Made by a program: the position numbers and the translations under genes
In this document: one piece after another, positions 26,355-36,634 of the stretch
Layout of the letters: every line of letters begins with the position of its first letter
How positions within the stretch are numbered: position 1 is the first letter of the stretch
Notes under the pieces: generated by a model
Databases searched by the model: none
Told to the model about the DNA's origin: nothing
Seen by the model: only the letters and a program-made list of their open reading frames with translations
DNA from: Apis mellifera
Lineage: Eukaryota; Arthropoda; Insecta; Hymenoptera; Apidae
DNA length: 64,000 nt
Assembly: GCF_003254395.2 (NCBI RefSeq)
Contig: NC_037642.1
Span: 2,698,501-2,762,500, forward strand
Direction: 5' to 3'

Positions 26355-29300
26355 TATATAGGATATTTATGAATCTTTCTATTATTATTACAGAAATATA
26401 TATATATTAAAATACGAAAGATATTTGAGAAAATAAGAAGAATAGAAAAGATACTGGTAAAAATGATTCGAAATCGATATACAACCGATTAAATTCCATC
26501 TCGAATCTCGATAAAACTTGTATATGATTTATATAGGATATTTATGAATCTTTCTACGAATTATTACACAAGAGAAAATAAGGAGAACTGATAAAAATGC
26601 GACACGATTCGCGGAGAGAAAAAGGAATTAGAGAATTTAGCATTGTGGAGGAGGGAAGGGGATATTGTAAGTGCACCATGTGCACTTTTAAGCGGCCAAT
26701 TTAGAAGTGACGTGTTAATATCTCGGGCACACCTGAGAAACGGATTCAAAGAGGCATCGAATTCCATCGGAAGCGGCCTCGCGTTCACGCGAGCCGTTTA
26801 ATTATAGAAATGAAGCCGTGTACCTGAGCTGACCATGCTCATGGGAGCACCGTATGGTAATCCTAGTGGAAGTAAGTTTTAGTAAAACTATAAATAATCC
26901 GGGCAATAAGAGGAGTCGAACATCGTCGAATACCTGGGTCAGCAGACGTTCTGGTTTAGACGGATTTAAAGGCACTTTGGTGGCCACTCTCTCCTTACTC
27001 TTCGATCTTCCTTCGATTCACCTACTGCGATGACATGGAGACAGAGAGAGAGAGGGAAAAAAGGAGATAGGAATAAGCCCACGCTGATTATTCATATTCG
27101 CGACAAAATTCGAACCGATCCTTGCCTAAAATCGTCTCTCCTCCAGTCTCTTTTTCTCTGAATTCAAATATAGCTCTTCCTGTTATGGCAACGGTGGTAA
27201 ATTAATCAACGATCAGGATTAAATATATCCCGATTTAAATGTATTCTGGAATCGTTATAGCAAACAGAATCGAGCTTGTCAAAGTTGATTCGATTCTTCT
27301 CCTTTTTCCTCCTTCGAAACGAGGAGATTCTTTTTAATGGATGAATTTAATAACTGAATATTGAGAAGGAATCAGAGCGGAGAATTATATATACAGGTGA
27401 TGAAATGATAGTTTGAAAATAGATGCAAGCTTTACACATCTGTCTATGATTTATAAAAAAGTTATCGTAAACTTTCCAGTTTGATGACTATTTGGTTTTT
27501 ATAAATTTAAAAAAAATCTACTGGTTTTTAATTATAAAATATCTAGAATATCAGATTCTTCATATCCTCTCTTTTTTATTTTTATTAATTGATTAGATTA
27601 GAAAGTATATAGTCACCTCAAACTCGTATTAATTCTTTCAATTTATTTGGTCATCAGATCTGGAACAGTTACTTTTCCAAAATCATCTTCGAATCTCAAT
27701 CACGTAAGATCTTATCAAGCATCTCAATTTTTCGACAGAGATCATTCATTTCTGAAAAGAAGGAACAATACACTCTCATCTTAACAACCAAAGGAAAGAG
27801 ATCTTACGTTCCAGTTTCGCTTAAAACTTGGCAAAAGAAGATCCATCGTCGATCCAATGTATATAACGTTATCCTTGGATGTTGAGAGGCGCGTGGTTTA
27901 TACTACGTGGTGGCGTCAGATCGTCAGGATTCGCTTCTCTCCCTAAACGAGCGATCGAGTTCTAATTCGAGCCGCCGACGGGTTTTCCATCGTTCGAGGA
28001 ATAATCGAAAACGTAGCGGCGACGAAGTGGACGACGTGCGTCGAGCTCGTTTCTTAACCATAAAAAGACTGTCCGGATTACGTCATGAGACGTGAGTCAC
28101 GATAGCTGCTGGCCTAAAAACACTATTGCGACGACAAACGACATCGTGTCGATATAATTTCCTGCGGGGAGCATCGTCCAAGGCTCCCGCTATGGGATTC
28201 TAAACCGATTCCACCTTTCTTGGAGAGCGGAGAGCGGAGATCACCCTTCGATCGATCAGGTTTTTTTTTTTTAGAAGCAATGAGAGGAAAGATGGTCTGA
28301 ATTTTACTCGAATCGTGATTGGTTAATGATATTTCGTGTCTTGCTTTTATTTTGTAAAGATAAAAATCTCTAGTAACTTTGTCCAAAGGTGTGATTATAT
28401 TCGAGAAGACTCGTTAATCAATCATTAAGAAGGTATATAATTTTTTGATTTTTGAAATTGATTTGATCAAGATATTTGTTTCTTCTAATTTGCTAGTTAA
28501 AAAGAAAATTATTGGTATTGATCCATCTATCATATAATTTGTCTAAAACTTTTAAGCAAATACTTTGTTCTCTTAAGCTGTCTTTGTTCTCATAATTGTT
28601 CTAATTTAATTTTTTTAATTGGATTATAACACTTGTTATATTTTTATTATGAATTTTATAAATTCTGAATTATATATTACTTTACCAATACATTTTGTGC
28701 ACGTTCTAGCTAGCAAGATTTCAACAAGTTTCTGTCATAAAGTGAATTGAGCTAATATTGTCAGACAAGGATCTTGGTGTAACGAGAATCTTGGAGATGA
28801 ATTCTATTTCACGAGAGATGGATTTAACGCTTGAAAGCGACACAAAGTATTCGCACGGATATATATTCCGTTTGGCCTTGTTTTCACATCATGCGTTAAA
28901 AATTACTGTCTTTCCTCTTTCTTGGTGTAAACTCATGGACGTTTGATCATTAACCTGTAACTAATCATGATTGAAGTGTTCAGCATTTTATTAAACATGT
29001 AATAAAATTTGATAAAAGTTATGAGAAAGGTATAAAAATATATTGCAAATAACAATGTAAAATTATAAATTAATAATATGTTTTTCCATACACTCGTCAA
29101 AATAATAGTAACTTTTATTAAAAATTTACTGTCAAACAAATTTTTCCAATTTCCTCTTGATACAAATTTTGTAGAAAACATATTCATTTGAACAAATAAT
29201 ACACAATTTTTATCACATCACAAAATAAAGAAATTAAATTCATTCTTGTAATTCAGAATGGTATGTTTCTTTTTTTGTTATAAAATCATTTGAATATTTC

Positions 29301-29671
29301 TCGTTTCTACATTTTGCAATATATTTTATATAATCTCAAAGTCTCATATACATATTAATATAATACAAATTTATTTATTATAAGGAATACAATAAGAGCG
29401 AGTTATTCTAAAACTATAAAAGAAAGATTCTTCAAGATATTTCCAATTAAAACCTGGATAAAATATCACAATGATCTCGACGAACAAAACGTAGAAACTT
29501 TAAAAAGAACACGAGTCAATCTGTATTTCTACACACTCCATAAACATCCAAAAAAGAAAAGCTAACTGATTGATCGGCAACGATCATCACAATTTAAACA
29601 ATCGTGCCAAGTGTGATTTTCGAACCTCCATGGGAAAAGATCGAACTTCTCTTTCTCCCTCCGTTTACCTC

Positions 29672-29680
29672 TATATAAAG
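29672..29680 (+). promoter_or_regulatory. TATA-box-like core promoter element
   Basis: A TATATAAAG octamer-type TATA box sits at the edge of a GC-rich island, with initiator-like TCA steps 20-60 bp downstream. It precedes the candidate first exon that ends at 29889. The spacing fits a core promoter, but AT-rich background yields such strings by chance. Confidence 0.3.
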
Positions 29681-29836
29681 ATCGAAAGGTTTTCAAGCGT
29701 GGGTGGATCCGCGGAACGAGTGGGCGCATTCAGCCCAGCCGCAATTACGTTTCCTCGCGCGATCGTTTTCGTGCTTCCACGCTCGTTCGAGCACTTGACC
29801 CCCTCTGGAGCCGCCTCTGGGCTGTCTGCGTCGTCG

Positions 29837-29889
29837 ATGGTGCGGCCAGATGGTGGTCAGGATCGATATGCTCGAAGAGTTCGATCAAG
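29837..29889 (+). other. Candidate alternative first exon downstream of a TATA box
   Basis: Two ATGs open frames into the donor CAAG|GTAGGC at 29890. ATG 29837 (MVRPDGGQDRYARRVRS) ends in phase 2, and ATG 29850 (MVVRIDMLEEFDQ) ends in phase 1. The exon sits at the end of a GC-rich island with a TATA element about 160 bp upstream. Only the phase-2 frame stays open if spliced to the exon-like segment at 31705. No family is recognised. Confidence 0.3.
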
Positions 29890-31704
29890 GTAGGCGTAGG
29901 TGTTGTTATTATCCTTCTCTCTTTTTTTTTTTTTTTGAACATCCGTGGTTTTACGCGATTTTCCACGATTCGTAGTGGACAGGTGCGTGTACTTTCAGTA
30001 TTATTCGAGCATTCTTGTCACGTGGTCGTTGGAATCCCTGTTGACACTTGTTATCTTCGTCTCAATATTAAATAAAATGAATTAAAAATTGTTGAACATG
30101 CTAATAATTTTTTTAAAGGATAAAATTTATTTGCATAAAATGAAATATATATTCTATTTGCAATTAAGAAAAATAAAGCTCATGAATTAATTTTAGTTAT
30201 TGAAACTATTATATAAATTGGAATAAACTTAATTAATGTTGATATTAAAAAAATTTGTTTTCCAAAGTTTATTCCAAATATCTATTATTAAATGCTCGAA
30301 AATACTATACAAATAAACAAGTATTATTAGTATGGGAATGTAATTTGATTAGAAATTGGGATGATTGTTTATTTTAAAATTTATTTATTTTATTCTTTCT
30401 TAAAGGATTTGATGATTTTCTCAATTGGGCTCGATTCGTTCAACGTTTTCTTTTTAATAAAGGCTTCGAGTTATCCGTTGTTCCATTCGTGATATTCGTT
30501 TCCGCCTCGTAACAACCATTCGTCGTGTAATTTTTATTTATGCTTCGAGAAAGAACCGGCCATCTCCCGAGTACAATATGGCCAAGGATAAATCATTTAG
30601 ATTGCGGGACATAACTGCGTAAGTTAAACGATTCTCAAATTTATATAAATGTATCTGTAAATTTTCCACGGTGGGGAAAGATTAGAAGACTGTGTCACAA
30701 ACTTTCTTCCTTGTATCGAAATGGAAAAACGAATCTTGGAAAAGGAAAGAAATCCACTCGTTTCTTTCGCAGTTTTATTTATTTTTTTCTTTTTTTTCCG
30801 CAGTGCATTTCATCGTGAAATTTGCACTCGAGAGAGAGAAAGAGAGAAGGCAAATTTAAACAAAAGAGCCGTTCGATCGCGTGAGTCTCCTGCGTCCGGA
30901 TTTGCGTGCAACCGGATGCATCAGACTGCGTCCAAGCTAATAATCAACGTTCAGGTATACGTATAATATCAGAAAAATTTATCCAGACCCTGTTGAAAAA
31001 GGCTGGAATCGTTGTTTCTTCCTCGAGACGTGCATAACTTTTTATCAGAAAGTTTGAAAAATGATGTATTTCGTTCATTTTCGTTATAGGGTGTTTTATT
31101 GTCGGTAATTTTTTAAGAAATAAGTTGAAAATTCGTTGCTCTGATACGCGAATCTAATGTACGAGTATTTGAAATATCGGTTTTGAATTTAGATTCGATC
31201 ATTGGAAGCGTCCACGTGTGAAATTTAGTTTTCCAAGTTATCCTTGGTCTTTAACATACGATCCAGAGGATTCGTATTTATTGAAGAGCTATTGATTGTT
31301 CAAACGATCTTTGGTTGAAATTTTTTTTTAATCGACCTCCCTTTTATTTTTCTCCATTGATATTTCAAGCATTCGTTTATTAAAATTAATTTAAAAAATT
31401 TAAAAATTCGTTTGATTAATCAATTGCAGTCATTAATTTTAAATCGAAAGTAATGTGATTTTCCTTTTCTTATCTTACTTCCTGCAAATTATTAAAATTC
31501 TAGAAATATTTTTAATATTTTTTGCTGTTGTGATAAAGAATATATTTCTTACTTCATCATTATTTTCTTTACTTTACATATAAAAGTTTTCAGATCAGTT
31601 TGCAACGCGGCCATTTAATCTTCGCAGTAACTAAAAATCTTTCGATTCTTTTCTCCTTTTTTCGGATTAATTTCTGTACTAACACATCTCTTGATTTGTT
31701 TCAG

Positions 31705-31799
31705 AAAAAACGGATCACCCGTCGAGTGGTCGCAGAACGATCGTCGCTTAAACTATCATGGCTGCACCACAGGCCTCATCGCGATTAGAATTGCTGCAG
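31705..31799 (+). other. Candidate cassette exon, 95 nt
   Basis: A very good acceptor (TTGATTTGTTTCAG) and a good donor (CTGCAG|GTACGA) bracket a 95-nt GC-richer segment. One frame is open throughout (KNGSPVEWSQNDRRLNYHGC...). It accepts the phase-2 ends of all three candidate first exons and leaves in phase 1, which matches an acceptor at 51367-51368 in the first confident ZC2HC1 exon. Alternatively ATG 31758 (MAAPQASSRLELLQ) starts a frame that reaches the donor in phase 0. The function of the segment is unknown. Confidence 0.4.
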
Positions 31800-33109
31800 G
31801 TACGAATATTTATCTATCTTTTTTTTCAAAAAACCCAGTTTCTTTTCTTCCACAGAAAAATTTCGATTTTGTGGTACGAATTAACGCGAAAATAATTAAT
31901 GTAATGTTAATATAAAAACAGATTTTTTTTAATCGTTCATAAATCGAGTGTAAATGTTTACAGGAAATTTAAATTTAAATATATGTAGAGAAAATAAATT
32001 CGTGACGCGAGAAAGTAAAAAAAAAAAAAAAAAATATCCAAAGTAAAATAATCATTAAAATATTTAAAAGATAAAATAAATCGTTATTTATTATTTTTCG
32101 TTGTATATATTTCACAAAATTTACAAAATTTACATATAAATCCATAATTTATTCATAAAATTAATTAACGTGTATAAACATATCATGCATAAAATGCAAA
32201 GTAATATTTTAGCGTTCGATTCGCATCAAAGATTACAACATTAATCATTAAACATTAACGAAAGTATGAATATAATACCTTGACATGAACGATATATAAT
32301 GTATCATGTGTAACGTAGCTCATTTTACGAAAAAGAAAAAAAAAAAAAAAAAAGGAATTCACGCATACTTGATACGAAACGAAATCACAATGCATTCCTC
32401 GCGATTTATTCAAAACTGCACGAACTTACAATTACCCTTATAATTATGTGGGAACAAAATTTTTCCCAAACATCCATGTTTTATGCTGTTGTATAAAACA
32501 TGAAATTAAAGGGGCAAACATCCTTCTGGCAACTTTTTTTTAATCGATGCAATAACACAGTTTGCAAAGTAATTTAATTGATAAAATACAAATCTTCAAA
32601 TTTTATACCAATAAATTATCATCCAATCCTTTTTTTCCAATAAAGTTTCACAAGTACATAACTTTCAATGTAAAATTTCAATCTAATATCCTCACAAGGA
32701 TTGGAAACCATTTGTACTTTTTTCGTACCCTAATAATCACAATTTTCATCCGAAATCCGAAAATTAGAAGTCTCGTGGAAATCTCGCCATCCTTCCATCA
32801 TTCTGAAACTCTCCAGCGTTTCGTTTCGATTACCTAACCGTGTCCACGATCGAGTCCTTGCCAATCCCGTAATCTTGAAATACCCGCGAGCTGGTTAAGG
32901 CGGGCACGCGTTCTCCTTTGGCCCACGTAGAGCGCGCCGTGGCCGGACGCATATATGGCATCTTGTTCTTGGCTCGTGTACACATAGCTAACGACCCACG
33001 TACAGATGTAGCCGAAATCCACGATCCCATGTGCTCGCTTCTCTAACGGTTGCCTCTTTCAGATCCGGTCATTTGTCGCCCAGTACGTGGCTTCGATTCG
33101 AACAATTGG

Positions 33110-34060
33110 ATTGAAAAAAATTTTGAATTGCTTGAAAATTGATACAACGTAAATAAATGGGAAATTTATCTATCTAAGAATAGTTACGAATAAAGAAAAA
33201 GGATCAATGGAACAATTGATAGAAGATGGAAAAAAAATTCTTAAAATTTTGAATTGCACTTAAGAATTGGTATATATAACATAAATAAATGGGAAATTTC
33301 TCTACAATTGATAGAAGATCCAAAAAAATTCTTAAAATTTTGAATAAGAATTGATATATGCAACATAAGTAAATGGGAAATTTCTCTACAATTGATAGAA
33401 GATCGAAAAAAATTCTTAAAATTTTGAATTGCATTTAAGAATTGATATATGCAACATAAGTAAATGGGAAATTTTTCTACAATTGATAGAAGATAGAAAA
33501 AAATTAAAATTAAAATTTTCTTAAAATTTTGAATTGTGTTTAAGAATATATATAACATAAATAAATGGGAAATTTTTCTGTCTAGGAATAGTTCTATCTA
33601 CAAATAAAAGAAAAGGATCGATGGAATAATTCGATTGGAACAATTGATAGAAGATGGAAAAAAAATTCTTAAAATCTTGAATTGTGCTTAAGAATTGGTA
33701 TATATAACATAAATAAATTGGAAATGGGAAATTTCTCTATCTACAAATAGTTACGAATAAAGGAAAAGGATCGATGGAATGATTTGATTCGAATTGATAG
33801 AAAGATCGAAAAAAATTCTTAAAATTTTGAATTAAGAAGAATTGGTATATATAACATAAATAAATGGGAAATTTTTCTGTCTAGGAATAATTACGAATAA
33901 AAGAAAAGAATCGATGGAACAATAATTCGATTGGAACAATTGATAGAAGATGGAAAAAAAATTCTTAAAACTTTGAATTGCGTTTAAGAATATATATAAG
34001 ATAAGTAAATGGGAAATTTCTCTATCAAGAATAGTTACGAATAAAGGATCGATGGAATGA
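33110..34060. repeat. Degenerate AT-rich minisatellite with two unit lengths
   Basis: The core ATTGATAGAAGAT followed by AAAAAAATTCTTAAAATTTT and TAAATGGGAAATTT recurs at about 33215, 33307, 33391, 33482, 33642, 33792 and 33939. The spacing is 84-92 bp in the first part and 147-160 bp in the second. The long unit adds a segment with GGAATAGTTACGAATAAA and GGATCGATGGAA. Antisense frames with repeated Tyr/Phe-rich blocks here are by-products of the repeat. Confidence 0.85.
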
Positions 34061-34365
34061 TTTTAGATGGAGAAGAATTTCATTAACTGCGTGTAATTGA
34101 TCCTCGTGCGCGCGAAAAGTGAAACCGCGAGGCCAAGGATGGACGATTGTGGCCGCGTTCGACCGGAATTGCAGTCTCGAGTTCGGATTTCTTGAGTAAC
34201 AGGAGTCGAGGGACAAAAGGGCGGGCCCTTGTTCGAGGGAAAGAAAGGAGCGGCGGGGTTCGCGATGAGGCGGGCAAAGAGTATCAAAGGGATCGGGAAG
34301 AAACAGTGTGGTGGACGCTTGGCTTGTCAACCGCGACCAGTGGCAAGAGCCGTAACTATATTAAT

Positions 34366-34375
34366 GTGACGTCAC
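34366..34375. promoter_or_regulatory. Full palindromic CRE-like site
   Basis: GTGACGTCAC is a perfect 10-bp palindrome containing the CREB/ATF core TGACGTCA. It lies in the GC-richer island at 34.08-34.43 kb. Binding is inferred from the motif only. Confidence 0.4.
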
Positions 34376-35153
34376 TTCCTTCGTCTTTCGAGCCATCATT
34401 CGACACACAGGGCCGTCCTGGCTAAGATAACCATCGCGTCTGACCTCTTCTTCTTTCTTCTCCAAAGGAGAAGCTTTGTTTCAACGTTTCGTGTGCAATA
34501 TTTGCGGAAGTTCAGTTTTGCTTAGCATTCGAGGATGATTTATCGATAGACGCGTCGATTAAATAATAATTCATCATTCAAGCGTAGATTTCGGTAATAT
34601 TTAATTTGATAAGATTAGATTTTTAGACATTCCATTCTTAAAATAAAATTATTATTCCTTTATTAGTTAAAATTATATAAACGGAGTCTTTGGAAGAAGA
34701 TTTCTCATTTCGATCATTTTTATATATTTGCAATGACAATTTCAAAGAGTAGTTAAGTATATTGAATATTGATTACATCTTCTCGATATTTCTTTTCTCA
34801 AACCATAAACGTTTCAAGAAACGAAGACCTTATTTTTTTCGTTCGTTCAATAAAATAAATCAGAGCATCCAGAAAATTCTAATAATCCTCCTCGTATCTA
34901 AAGACTTTGATAGAAATGATTCGCACGAGGATTTCAAGGATGGGGACAAGGAATAGGAAAGGAAAATTTTCGCCATTGCTTTCGATACATAAATAATGCA
35001 CAAAACGTGTGTGCATATCGCTGGCGTAGGTCGATTCTTGGCCGTTCCTCGGCTACCCACGTTGCCCTAAATCCCGTGACACGTTCTTTTTTATATCCTT
35101 TAATCCTTGTCGTCGACCTCTTCTCAGATTTTCCGACACAAAATCAACCCGGT

Positions 35154-35161
35154 TGACGTCA
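35154..35161. promoter_or_regulatory. CRE-like site
   Basis: TGACGTCA, about 790 bp from the palindromic site at 34366. A third copy is at 39670-39677. The significance of single motifs is low. Confidence 0.3.
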
Positions 35162-36174
35162 CTCCTCTCGTGAGTGAGGGAAAAAAAAATAAAATGTCCC
35201 TGCACACGCACACAATAGTAATCAATGCTTTGCATAATTGCACGTTTCGGCCGCGGCAAGTGTCGCGAGAATATAATGCTCTTTTTTCACGAGATAGGGT
35301 ATAACTAATCCACCCCGTATTATTCATTAAGTTGTCATCGTGTAAACGAATCTGAGGCGGCAAGTTAATTATATATGAAATTGCAATTGCCCCTGAACGA
35401 ATATTTTAAACGATGTTATTACTGTACTACTACGTTGAACGAGTAATGTTGAGACGTTTAAAGAAAGAAAGAGAGAGAAAAAGGCTTTTATGCGCGTGAT
35501 AAGATCAAGGATTAAATCTCCAAAGAGAGATTAGATACGAGGGAAATTCGATACACAAATGCAGCAATAATTTAGCAATTGTTTTAAGAACGCGTGATAG
35601 ATCGGTGTACATATCTGCGTGATATGCATCGTTTAAGTTGGACGTTAATGCTTGCCGTAATTAATGACGTTGATGTTATAAGTCTACGTTAACGTCTGAT
35701 AACGTAATAACAACTTATCGTTCAACCCCGATTGTTTACCGATTGTAAAATACACTTATACAACGGTAAAAACTTGAGATAACCTATATAGGAGGGAATT
35801 AAATTATCGGGAAAGATCGTGTTGCGTAGGAATAAAGGGATACTTTTACTCGAAGAGAATTACATATAATTTGTATTCGTATACAAATATAAACTTCTCG
35901 ACGAGGAGAAAAGAATATATCCATTTTTATTAAAAAAAAAAAAATAAATTCAAGCTATTAATATCCAGATTAGATTTTATTTTCGAATAATTTAATTAAT
36001 ATGAAAAAAATTTAATCACAAAGATATACGAAAAAAATAATTGGAACGGTGACAAAAATTTAATCTCAGAACAGGAAATTTCTATCGATCTATCGATACC
36101 TGAAACAAAAAAACGTTCCACGACCATAAATACTTCAAGAGTGTGCAGTAAACAAAAAAAAGGGAAAAAAGCGA

Positions 36175-36399
36175 ATGATTCGTTCCAACGAGAAGCATGG
36201 TGTCGTTGTTGTCAAAGCGGAAAATGTAATTTTCTCGCTGGTGGACAGGTGCGATGAATCGTTACGTCACGTGTCTCCACATTCGACGGCGGGGGATCCC
36301 ATCCTTAAAAAGAGAATTCCATCCGGGGGAGACGGTGGAGACGGGCTAAGTCGGGTGAGAGGAACGAGAACTGGCAACGATAACGAGTCCGCCTGGTAA
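36175..36399 (+). other. Unassigned 74-codon open frame in a GC-richer island
   Basis: ATG 36175 begins MIRSNEKHGVVVVKAENVIF with balanced codon use unlike the surrounding AT-rich DNA. A donor-like CGG|GTGAGA occurs near 36355 in phase 0. It may be a small exon or only a CpG-rich regulatory patch. No family is recognised. Confidence 0.2.
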
Positions 36400-36612
36400 T
36401 TACGTTGCTTAACTGGCCAAGTATCCCGCGAAATTACAATTACAAATCGCCTCGAGTCCCCTCATCAATTATTTATACAGCGGGATCACCGTTACCAACG
36501 CTCGGTACACAGCTCGAAAACCCAGATTTTCAGATTCATCCGCGGCCGCGGATAACACACTTCGCGCCGTGTTAACACGGCCCGTTTCTTTATTTCATTT
36601 CTCCCTCCCACC

Positions 36613-36634
36613 GAGGAGGAGGAGGAGGAGGAGG
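36613..36634. repeat. (GAG)n trinucleotide repeat
   Basis: Seven GAG units at the end of a GC-richer island that starts near 36180. No coding frame with supported signals includes it. Confidence 0.9.

Larger units (their letters stand above)
25757..26600. repeat. Three-unit tandem duplication
   Basis: Units start near 25757, 26117 and 26462. Each begins with a form of ATGATTCGAAAT and contains GATTTA followed by TATATA(A/G)GATATTTATG, then a GAATCTTTCTA-containing flank. Each closes with GAGAAAATAAG(A/G)AGAA. Units 1 and 2 carry an inserted element at the TA; unit 3 does not. Unit 2 has lost an internal stretch present in units 1 and 3 (CCGATTAAATT to AAACTTG). Confidence 0.85.
21938..29671. 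other. Non-coding stretch with GC islands and a MITE-bearing tandem repeat
   Basis: This stretch contains no supported gene. It includes a run of 14 G at 22191-22204, GC-richer islands near 24.9-25.15, 25.5-25.68 and 27.9-28.1 kb, and the tandem repeat at 25.76-26.6 kb. The island at 27.9-28.1 kb has an open + frame ending at a GTGAGT donor (28092), but no ATG. Confidence 0.5.
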
